A stretch of 64,000 bases of DNA from Aplysia californica (taxonomy: Eukaryota; Mollusca; Gastropoda; Aplysiida; Aplysiidae), in assembly GCF_000002075.1 (NCBI RefSeq), contig NW_004797392.1, forward strand, positions 757,924 to 821,923, in the 5' to 3' direction. Shown in pieces: positions 13,101 to 25,000 of this stretch. Positions within the stretch are counted from its first letter, which is position 1. Every line of letters begins with the position of its first letter. Under the pieces are notes generated by a model, which was not told the DNA's origin, searched no databases, and worked only from the letters and a program-made list of their open reading frames with translations. A program made the position numbers and the translations under genes.

Positions 13101-15991
13101 AGACAGAGTTCATCAGCTGCTAGAAGCCTCCTCGGCCAAACTACGCCAGGCATCGTCAGCGTCTGTGAGTGATGATCAATCCTCTGGTACTGATTCTGCA
13201 AGTGGAAAACGGTAAGTGACTGATTGTAGTTTTTATTTTTTTTAATACTGAAAGGGAAAGAATGTAAATGTTACAGGGCTGCTTATTTCTACAGCTTTTT
13301 CCAGTAATTACTGGTCTTGAACTTGTTTTACCACCATAGTAATAAAGATGCCTCACCTACCGTATTTTTCGATAGGTACAGAGATAAATAAAAAAAAGAG
13401 AAAGAAACTAGCTCGTTCTCTATTGTCACTCCCCACTGGCTGGTGGATCTTTTCATTGACCTCTTTAACGCCTTTGCTGGGGTAGCTCCTAATTTTAGCG
13501 AATGTTGAGTACCAAAGTTTACAGTTGAATACAAAGTGACAATGTTGGGGCTTTATGACAGGGTGACTACCAGGTCCCCGGGAATCTGAATAAAATCAGT
13601 GAGACACTGGGAAGGACCTGAGGCTAGAAGGAAGTCTCTACTTGACCTGTGAAAATAAATATGTTCTCCAAAGTTTATTTTAAATAGAGTCTGGGTGCAA
13701 AATAGCTGGCTCAGTATAATTCATTGGTTTCATTTTCAGAAAACATTTTGGAGTTTGAAATACTGAGTTTGACCAGTGAATTAAAAAATTTTTTTTAGCC
13801 TGCCTTAACGTAGAGTTCTTCTAGATACTGGAAACCATGGCCATTTTGTATTTGATCAAAGCGTAAGATTGTATAACTGATTCTCCCTTCTTTGGACAAA
13901 AAATTCTGAAAGTGTTAAGTTCTTTCACGCTTTTGAAACAAAGAGTTGACCTTAAATGTTCCATGACATGGCTGTTTTTTTGCTGTTTTCTTTAAACAAC
14001 TAGTTCGTCGTGCTGGGTTTTAAAAGAGGAGGTATGATAGGGAGATTGTGGCACAGTTTAGTCATTAATGAGAAATGTACAAAGCATGAAAATGAAGATA
14101 TGTTCAATGCAGATACTCTTACTAGTACTAGGGAAAAGTATTTTGTAGTTATGTACCAAACTGTATCGTTGGACCTGTCCAAGATGACAACCCCAATGTT
14201 GAGGAGAAAAGTGTTCATCTTAGACAGGCGATCCTTTTGGACAGTGTCATTGTAGTAGAGAAAAAATGCAAGGGGGGGGGAGTGGTGGTTTGTACTGATT
14301 ATTCTCTTGGACAGTTGGTTTTTATAGCAGATTCAACAGCACACGCCTGACCTTGATCAATTGCATGTTCATGCCAGTTCCCTCTTGTTGTAAAAAAATA
14401 TTTGTTTCTTCTTTTGTTATCCATAAGAAAGGTATAATAAAGTAATTTTGGTGATTTTGATGGTAGGTACTGTCTTAACTCTGCTTGGCAGAGCAGACAG
14501 AATAGTGGGACTTTTTCTAGTCTGGATTCCTGTTCCTAACAGGTTATTGATATGTGAGGCTGAGGTATGGTATTGATATTGGGCAGAAAGGGAGCAAGTG
14601 TAGTATGTTTGAAAGAAAGAAAGGAGAGAGCAGTAATGGTCACTGAAGAGAGAATATTTGAATGAGAAGTGCAATAGAACACAATATGGCATCAAACTGC
14701 ATTCCTAACTTTATGCTGATTTGCAGGTCTCAACATCCAGTGGTCGTATCTTTGAAAGAGGAAAGCAGTGATGAATCAACTATTATTTCTTCTCAAACCT
14801 CAACACTCACGAGGAATCATGGTAAGAACTGATACTTTTCTTAACGCTATTAACGTTTATAATTTCTGTTCATTTATATTCTGCATGTGACTGTGAGCCT
14901 GTTTGTGAGTGCCAGCATACTATTGTATAATTAGGTTTATGTGCGGAGATGTGTGTGGAAGAGAGGATGTGTGAGAGAGTGTGTGTGTATATGTGGATGA
15001 GTACATGCGCGTGTATGTGCATGTGTGTGTGTAACACCAAAACAATGTACCAGGATCTGGGCAATAAAGATGCATCTTATCTCATCTTTTCTGATCTTTT
15101 TTTCTGTGGTGTGTTAACACTTTGGTTCCTGAGTCCACACTGGGAGATATGCCTTAAGTAGCCGATGATTTTGGGGAAAAAGTGTCGTAACCTGGGTTTC
15201 TAATTTTTAAAAAAATCAGTTCAGGTTAATGATAATGGAATTAGAAGGAAAAAATCCATAACAGTTTAGGCTGTTTTGGAGCAGAATTGTGGAAAATAAT
15301 GGTGACTTTGATTATGAAAATCAAGAGACATTTTTTTAAAATTTAAGATGAATTTGTGCCTGTTCGGTGAAAAGATATTGGCAAGTCCAAAAAATTTAAA
15401 AATTTAACCATTGCTTTGATAAAAACGGTTATGGGAAATGTGTAATTTATAGGTCGTTCTAATTTCTGTATTGCAGGTCCAGAAGAAATGAAAAATCATC
15501 GTTTTGACGGCTCCCATTTTCATGATGGTGTAGAAGATGATGATGGTGGAGATGATGATGATGACGAGGACGAAGAAGAGGAAGAGAAGGTGAGTTTTTT
15601 TCTGTTTTGACTTTTTTACATGAGTTTGAAACCTCCAAAAATGTTGTGTTTCTTATCTTAACATTGCAGTGTGGGAATCTAGAAGAAGAAACTGATAACA
15701 TTTTTATCGTCATGAAATACAAAAGAGAGTGTTAACTTTGAACAGTAAAATAAGGAAGATGCATTGACATGAGTACATAGGAGTTTAAATAGGCAGGCTT
15801 TATGCTGGTCAACGTTAAGCACATGTGACAAGTCGCCATTTAGCTTTAGACGGAGCATGTATGAAAGGCACATATTACAGATGACTTACGTAAGTAGTAA
15901 GACCAATATTTTTGTGATCAGGTTCTTTTCAAGATTATGGTGTAGATTTACATTTTGCAGTGACTTTTCACTGGAGATTTTATTCTTCCTT

Positions 15992-16047
<56 letters not shown>

Positions 16048-19000
16048 CTGTAACAAGGTGTTACAAAATTCGTGCACGCAGCCTAGGCCAGTGATAGAAT
16101 TTTGTAATGGATCGTTGCTTGAACTTCGAAACAATTAGTTACAGTGGGTGCATGGTATGTTGTGTTGTGATGCACAGTCAGTATCAAAGGCTTGTGACTT
16201 ATTCTGGAGTTCACCAAAAGTTTCGTTCGTTTTTGCAAGCAGTAACTGCACCCCTCCTCCCTTTCTTATTTTAAAAAAACTTGGCAATGACGAGTCTGAC
16301 GAGACCTTTTTTTTTCATCACTCCTTAGTTGACATAACATTTATACTTTGCTACAACCCCTGTCCGTGACCCCACAGGGAAGGAGAACCAATCCATGGCC
16401 ATTTTACGAATTTTTAAACCAGATTACCAATTTTTTATTTGTTGATTACCAAAACGTATACAGGTGGATGGGCAGCCCTATGCACTACAAATGTACGAAA
16501 GACTTGTACTTTTACAGTGGGTGGTTGGCGAGTGCTCTGTTGTGGTTTGCTCCTTCTTTCATATCAAACATCTATCGTCCTTGTCTCTCTTCCTTCTTTT
16601 TTATGTGTGTTACTCTCTTTTTAACTCATCGATTCTTTGACTCTTATATGACCTTATTGTGCTGCAAGTGCCATAAAACTCTTACTACTAAAACTAAACT
16701 TACTTCCCAGGACAAAGACTTTGAGCAAATGATCCAAGAAGTGCTGGATGAGCTGGCTGAGTCTGTGGATCACTGTGACCACGACAACTTTACAGAGTCG
16801 GAGGATGGTCAGCTGGTGGTCACTTGTGACAAGGAGACCAACACGGAGGCTGGGGAGTACACGCTGAGGGAAGTGAAGCGGCACGGCCCTCACCACCATC
16901 GCCATCACCCCCACCACAAGCAGCAGCAGCAGCAGCGCTACATGAATTCGTTGAGGAGCAGCACCATTAAAAGATCACAAACATTCTCACCCGCATGCCG
17001 CCAACCTCCGCCCGGCTATGTTTGCAAGGTGCGTACGAGTACAATTTCTTTTGTGCCCGAGAGGTTTTTCTCAATGCTGGCTTCTTTAAGTCCTAATAAT
17101 ATTGGCCGAATATTGATATTGAAACATCAGATATTGACCTGATGATAAAATAATTTATTTTGTGGAGTACTTATATGAGTCACATTGCACTCGTACTAGC
17201 AATGTCAGCATTAATTGTGGCCTTACAGAAGAAAATGGGTCATGATAATGAATAAAAAATAGCATTTGCGAAGCGCACGTTCCCACTCAACAACAAGCTC
17301 TTTACTGGTTTACTTTGTATTGCTCCAGTTTTATTGAACATACAGTTACAAATCATTTATAAAATACTGAAAGAGGAACGCACTTCTCTTTGATATATTT
17401 TTCTTATTGAAGTGCTTTCAGAAACAGTTGTCTGTTGCAGTTGCTGCCTTCAGGGGAACTTTATTGTGCTACCGTCCTTGTTTCCACGTTGAGATGTGAA
17501 TGCCATGGTGTTGAAATTACTCATAAGCTCTACCTTGAGAAACAAATGAAAATATGCTTACTTCTTGTTGCCTTAATTTGTGCAACCAGAAACTAAGGGG
17601 AGACGTGATCATTGTATATTTTCTTCCTTTCAGCTGAATCGCAGTGACAGTGATAGTTCCATGCCATTGTACAAGAAGACACCATTTCAGAGAAATACTG
17701 TCAGCCGCCGAAGTCTACGATGGAAGCGGGTGAGTCATGATTTGCCATTATGAATATAGCAAGATAACGGACCACTTGCAGTGCTTTCAGGTGAAAGGGA
17801 TTACTTAACTCTTTATCTCCAAGGGGGGTAACCCACTATGCCGGGGCCCTTTTTTGGTGCTAAATCTAAAAATGACAAAAACTTCATTAAATGGGTCATC
17901 AAATCGAAACTGGCATACCTATTTTGATAGTTCTTCATCTAATGAATGAACTTCCAGTAAAAGAGACCTGTTTTTGGCAATTGCTGAAAAGTAATTTGAT
18001 GTCGAAGTCATCATAAAGGAATGTGCCCAAGCCGTTGTCAGCGGCTCACCAGCATTGCGGTTCTGACTGCGAGCCGCTGGGAACGGCGGCTTACCGGAGA
18101 TAAAGAGTTGATGTATACACCTTCAAGTTTTGTTTTATTTACCTGCCAATTGTTTTTCCATTTTGGGTTTTAGTTCCTTTTTTTTCTGCTCTGTTTCCAT
18201 GGTAGTGTTTTATTTGCCAAGACTGTCGAAGAATTCTTTACTGTATTGATCCTGATTTGTAGATACTGCTGGTCCTGGGGCTGCCACTGCAGATAATGAG
18301 GAATTTACAGTGGGCACGTCAAAATGTTGCTATTGTTTTTATTTATCTTGTTTAATTGTCCAATTCCTGCATGTTCTTTTTTTAGGCTGATGGCAGCGTG
18401 GGTTTCATGCCTCTGACCAGTCACATCCCATTCCGCACATCACTGGATCTAGAGCTTGATCTGCAGGCCTCCCATACTAAGCTGTCACATCTCACAGATG
18501 AAATAAGCCGTCTCAAAGAACTTAAGTACACTTTGGAAGAGTCGAAGAACAAAGGTGTGTGTTTTTTCCAATTGCCTTGTGTTAGACTTTGAAAAGTGAC
18601 GTATGAAGGAGTCGTACCCTGAGCAGTTTATTTGTGCTTTTGTTTCTATGACCTTTGTGTGTGTGTGTGTATGTGCTTGTCGGCGTATCTGTGTGGTTTA
18701 TGCTACCCGTAATAAACAATTGTGGATGGTTGGCGGGTGCTCTGGTGTGGTTTGTTCCTTCTTTCCTGTCAAACAACTTTCATCCTTATCTCTCCTTTTT
18801 TGTGTTTGTTACTCTCTTGTAACACCTCTAATCTTCGGCACTTCTATGATTTTATTGTGTTATTTCATCGGATAAGGTATTAGATCTATTAATCCCAGCT
18901 GGACTGAAAACTTACAATTTTAATTTTCTAAATGGGATGTCAATAACTGGGTCGATTCGTGTTGCAGGCCGGACTGAAACTGCAGATGGCCTGGATCTGG

Positions 19001-22000
19001 CGTGCAGACCATAGTTTGCACATGTTTGCGTTACGGAATTAATCTTGAAAGATTGATGTTGATTTGCTTGTTATATCGAAAGGACCAAGCACATTGTCAT
19101 ACTGCTTTCGGGAAGTTCTGATTGTAGTTCTAAAGGTGAACCAGTGACACCCAACCCCCACCCCCACGCCACGCCACCCCTTTGTTAATGGGACTTTCAC
19201 AGAGTACGTATGCTTTCACTTCTCCCCAGGAGAGTCAGAGTTGCCAAGTTGGCTGAGTGAGAATGAAAAGTTTCACCGCCTTCTCTCTATGGCAGAGAAA
19301 TTGGTAAGTTCATGTTTCTTTCTGGTACCTGTGTTTTTGGGTCAGTTATTCCATAATTTTTTTTTTTTCGGGGGATGGCATCATCATCATCCCTTTCTCC
19401 CTGCATCAGGGTATAGGCCATGAACACTTTCCTCCTTTCCCTATCCTGGGCTAGCCTCTTGATATTATCCCGTGTCTTCCCACTTTTCTTAACATCATTC
19501 CCCGACTCTTCTCCAGTTCGGGGGGGGGGAATCTTAATTTTTAAGTTTCTTTCACTCTTGATATAGGACATAACTAATCTTGCTTAGTGGGAGGATGTTT
19601 GTATCCATGTTTTCTTCATCCCTTTGAACATCAGAACTATTGGATAGCTGCCAACCTGTAATAAAGAACAAAACAAACAACTTATTTGATACGTTTTTGA
19701 AGGTCTTAGTATGGATATTTTTTTTTCATATCGGAAAATGTTTTCTCAGGGTTTTTTTTTAGCATTGTTCCTCACAGACTTGTCGACGTTAAAGGGAACA
19801 TTTTGAACTTTCAAGACGGATTTACCAATAATAATGAAACCAAAGCCCATTAGTCGATCGGAGTGCTGGTTTTGCTATAGCTCTACTTTGAATGGCTTGA
19901 ATTTATTGAATGCAGGAAAGTGTATTGTGAAGAGTTTTTTTTTTTTGGGGGGGGGGGGGGGGGGGTGTTACGTGGCCAATGCCTACCATTTTGATCTACT
20001 GTGTGGGTAGAGCCTGTGTTTTGGTTTTGAAAACTTACAGCAGTCTTTGTTCACGTGAATCATAAGTGGGATTGTATTCTTGGTGCTATGTCATAGCATA
20101 ATACCACTGGGGTCAAACATTTTTTCATTGTCCCCAGACTATGAGCAGTGTCTTGCCAGGCTGATCTAGATCTATATGTCTTTTTCAGAGCCTTTGAACA
20201 GAGAAATGAGTCCCAAACTATGGTTGTCAATGTCTCTTTTAAAGATAGAAGTAGTGTTGACTAGGCCAGGATGAATATTATTAGTTTCATTGGGGGTTTT
20301 TTTCTCAAGGGATTGAATGGGCATTCTGTGGGCGTCTTTTGCTTCTTATATTGTATGAAAAGCATCGGACGTAGTTTTTATTTATTTTGTGTGTGTGTGC
20401 TGATGAAAGCCATGAATCTGTGTTTTGGTCAATATGAGAGCTCTCTGTTCTTTTAATGTCTTACCTGATATATCAATTAATAACTCAAAACTGACCTGTT
20501 ATTATCAAGGCGACCTGTGTCCAAGCAAGAAATGTAAGATTTGAGAATGCTCTTCCAGATTTGTTTCTTGAACTGCCACCCCCCCCCCCCACCCGGCACA
20601 GCTTTTCTTATTGTGTGTATAAAGGCTTGGGAGCGTTTTGGCTCCATCAAAGCTTTTAGCTGACTAAAAATCAGTCTGATTAATTGACAATATGCCTTGT
20701 GGTGTTAAGTCTGATAAGATGCAAGGTATGGCTAGAGGTATTTATGAACACTGTTCATTTTTTTTGTTTTGTTGCTGTTAACTCGTATACTTTTGAATGC
20801 GCAACTTTTCAAGCAGCAATATGTCACTGCTGATATAATGGTACTAAGGAACATTGCCTCCCACTGTTTGCTAAGCTTTGTCCACACTCTGGTCATGTGA
20901 AGGCTGGAGCCCTGCTAAGTCTTATCTTGTGAACCTTGTTTGCTGCCCGGAGGAATAACGTCCTGAATTCCCTTTTCCCCCGCCCCACAAATGTGAAAGC
21001 TTATGAGATAGGAGATAACAGTGTGGCTTGAGAGATAGGAGATAACAGTGTGGCTGTTTTTTGTTCTCAAAATACAAAATATTATTTGCTATTTTAATTT
21101 ATCATTCCACCTTTTCCTTCCCTGCCAAATTTACTTTCACTGACTTTCTTGCAGCATGGCTGATGTCTTAGTTAAATCTTTGAACCCCTCTCCCCAAGGT
21201 ACTGCTTGTAGTATGTTTTATTTCATGGAGAAAAATGAGATGTGTTCTTTTCATGGAGATCTATTGTTGGATGTAGGCTCTCTTTCTCAAGAAATCTAAG
21301 AGTTTTGTATGTACTTCTTTCTCTTTCTGAGAGAATTCTGACTTCTACTTTTGTCTCCGGTCTTGGTATAATAGTCTTGTTAAAGTTATCAAAGTGAATT
21401 TATTCAGTCCCGTACTGGATCAAGCTTGATATTTTAAAGTAAAGTTTGTATACCCATCGCTAGACTAAGGGAGACGGACAAGAAATGCCAACTACAGCAT
21501 CAGAAAACAAGTTTTGATACAAGAAACTTGTAAAAAGTACCAAAAAGCTGTCATCTATTCCAGTTTAAATAAATGCAGGATTGTAATTCTTATTTGAATT
21601 GTTTGGAGACTAAGTATTAGGATTTCTGATTTCAATGATATCCTTGCTAGTGGAGCAGTGTGTGTATAGCTGTTGCAATGAGCTTATTACCTACCCTCTT
21701 TGCTCGTACTCTTATTTCTGTGGGTCCCTCAGTTCGTACTCATTGCTGATTTTGAAAGGCCTTGTATATTAAACCTTTTCATAAAGTTTTTGTCTAATCA
21801 TTGACAACTGTATTGCTTGCCCTGTATGCATTCAGGGGGAAAGAGACAAGCTTTGACACTGATTCTTTTTTCCAAGTTGCATTCTCGCATGGCTCTGTAC
21901 TTTAATGAATTCTTCATAAGCAATCAGTATAAACTTACCCTATTGAAAGGGACATCAGACCTATACAACGACCCAACGACTGTTTAAATATATTGCATAG

Positions 22001-25000
22001 TGACACCTTTAATAGCTTAAACCTCAAATTGAGCTGTGAATAATTTTTTTCTCTTTTTCTTTTACTTAAGTGTTTGTTCAGGGTTGGCATTTGGGCTAGT
22101 TTGGAAGCTGAAATTTTGTTATTTTGATAGAGGGAACTTTTCTCCTGCCTAAAGTCCTACCATGATATTGTCAGTTTTACATTGTTCTTTTTATTGACCT
22201 ATATCTCCTTTTCTCTAGTGTTTGTTCTGTGTGGCTTTTAAGCCATTTAAGAAAGCTGCCATTTTGGACCGGTCAGTTAAGATTTGAAGCTTTTGTTTTT
22301 ATTTCTCAGGCACTGACAGAGATAAGGACTGGAGTGGAGTCCTCTTGTTGAAGTTTTAGAAATAGATTTTCAAAAATCATATTTTCTCCTTTTGTGTCTA
22401 GCAGACAAGCTCAGGCATAGAGAAGCGAGAGTACATCTCTAAGCAGGACAAAAGGGCTGAGCACCTGATGAAGAAGGTCACCAAGGAGGTACAACGCATG
22501 AGACAGGGCACGCAGCAGTCTCGCATGTTCACCTTCAGGTATGCTTGCAGTACCGTATGGTGAGGATATAACTTCTGTAATGATTTTATCCAAAAAGTGA
22601 TTGTGGATAAGGTTGCTTACAGGTCCGTATGTAGATGGTTGGCGGGTGCTCTTGTGTGGTTTGCTTCTTCTTTCCTGTCAAACCTCTATCTCCCCTTCTT
22701 CTTTTTTTATGTTTGTTACTCTCTTGTAACGCCTCTATTCTCCTGGCGCTCATATGACCTTATGCAGTTGCGAGTGCCATAAAACCTCTACTAAAACTAA
22801 ACTAAAACAAGTCCGTGTGGGCTGTGGTGGATCTTTTTCTCTGTTGATTTGAACTTGTGGCTCATTTTCCCCGATTACAAAAGCGGGTTGTTAGAGAGGG
22901 CCACTGGTAGGTCCTCCTCCTTCTTTTCTGTCCCTCTGTTGTTTCTGTCTCTGTCTAACTTTTTCTCATCACTAAACGACCGATGTGTCAATATGGTTGT
23001 TTTTTTTACTCAAACAAACAACATACCAGTTACAAATTTATCTTGTTGAAATTTTAATCATTTATTTTTGTGCGATGTATGAAAGATTAAATGGATTCAC
23101 ACAGACTCGTATACTTGTGAATCAAAGCTATCTGTAGAATATATTATTTTGTCTTAGTTACATTCTGAATTATCAAGTTTATTTGACTTTCGCCACTTTT
23201 TCAGGAATATCCATGCATTGAGAAAGGTTTTTTTCTTCTGATTTATCTTTATTTGTATTTTTGGTACTTTTCAAAGTGTGTTGACTTGTTCTTCAGAATG
23301 ATGCAGTATAATTTACTCTGAATCGTACCTGGATATGTAATGTTTGTGAAATGTTACACAACTGTCTAACAGCCAAGATTGCACGCTTTGTACTGCCCAG
23401 CCAAAGTTACCGAAAAGCTTGTTCACTGTACTGTCACTCTGAGACTATTCTTTGCCTAAAGATCTGTTTTTCTTTGAATGAGCTTGCTGTGCCATATTAC
23501 TTTTGATACGACCTGTTTCCATGTAAGGGATGGGAAAAAATGAAGTGCATTTTCTTGCTGTGTCTTCAGTATTATCCAACACGGCGCACCGGCAGTGGAA
23601 TTTTAGTTGCTGCGGGGGGTTCCCCGCCGGGCGCCTTATCACGTCGGGGTCACGGGGGGTCAGCTCCCTGTCGCCGCTCTGTCTGGGCTGACTTAATTTT
23701 TGGTACTTTTCAACGTACAATTTAAGGTGTATCCTTGTATTTATGGTAATTCTCATTTAGTGCACCCAAAGCATGCATTTCTGCTCTTGAGACTCAAAAA
23801 AGAACGGACGTTGTAACTTGTCTGGTTATTTCGTTAGACGCGCTGGAGTCGGCAATGCTAAATTGTAATTTTTTTGGGACTAGCGTGAATGAAAAAAAAT
23901 CAATATAAAAAAAAAGGCCTCGTCAAAATCTGTCGAACTTTTGAACATATCATTGGTGCAGATACTCAGAAAAGATGGTATCTGCGCATATAATTGAAAG
24001 CTGTAATTTTGCAACTTTATCCATCGGGCACACAATTCGCTGTGAAGTAATTCCTCCTAATACAACTTTATGTTTCTAATATAATGGTGAATATTCGCAT
24101 ATTTTCTCGAAAGTTTATAAAAGTCACCATGAAGTTTCTCTATGAAAAGTACAAATCGATTTTAGTGCTAGAATACATCTTCAATGTAGATCTAATACAC
24201 GAACAGCATCTGTTACACTCCAGAAATTCCTTACTTTTCTTAAAACGCTAAGTCTAGGTTTTGTAATTTGACTGAATAATAGGGATGACTTCTCGTAATT
24301 GGGTTATAAGAATAATTTTTAGCTATCCAGGGACACTGAATCAGCACCAGACTTTTCCAGCTTTAATTTTCGTTTCTAAGACCATTTGCAATAACTGACA
24401 ATGTGGCAATAACTGACAATGTGACTGATTTCTTTACATTCGTAATTGTGTCAGCGCATATTTCCGACACAAAAACTAAGAATGAATGTGTTAACTATCT
24501 TTATTTTTATTCCATACAAGAAGTTTATCTATACCCATGTATTTACACGGTTTTATATTTTTTTTTATCGCTTAGATTCTATATTATATCTTTTTAGTTG
24601 TATGCAGGCTGCCACAGACACAGCATAATTCATGAACAAACGCAGAGTAACTTTCTCTTGTTTAAAAGTAAAATAAGAGCTAACGCTGATCGTCTTTAGT
24701 TAAAAAATGCAGATGTGCATCTTTCTTCTCTTATAACTTGACTATTTCTACTCGCACAGATTTAAGATTTCTCATGGTGATAGACATGATATTCGTAGTC
24801 AGTTTAACACAGATTTTGGAGAGATCTGTCGTGCCTTTTAAAAATTAACAATCATTTATTCATAAGTTTGTTACTAAAATAGGACAAATTAGGTACTCTA
24901 CAAATACTTGTCTAGAACAAAAACTAAGGCACAGAAATAAACCATTCTAAAGCAGAATAAATCTCAAGACATTGAGCTTTTAGTACATCCGCGTAATGGT

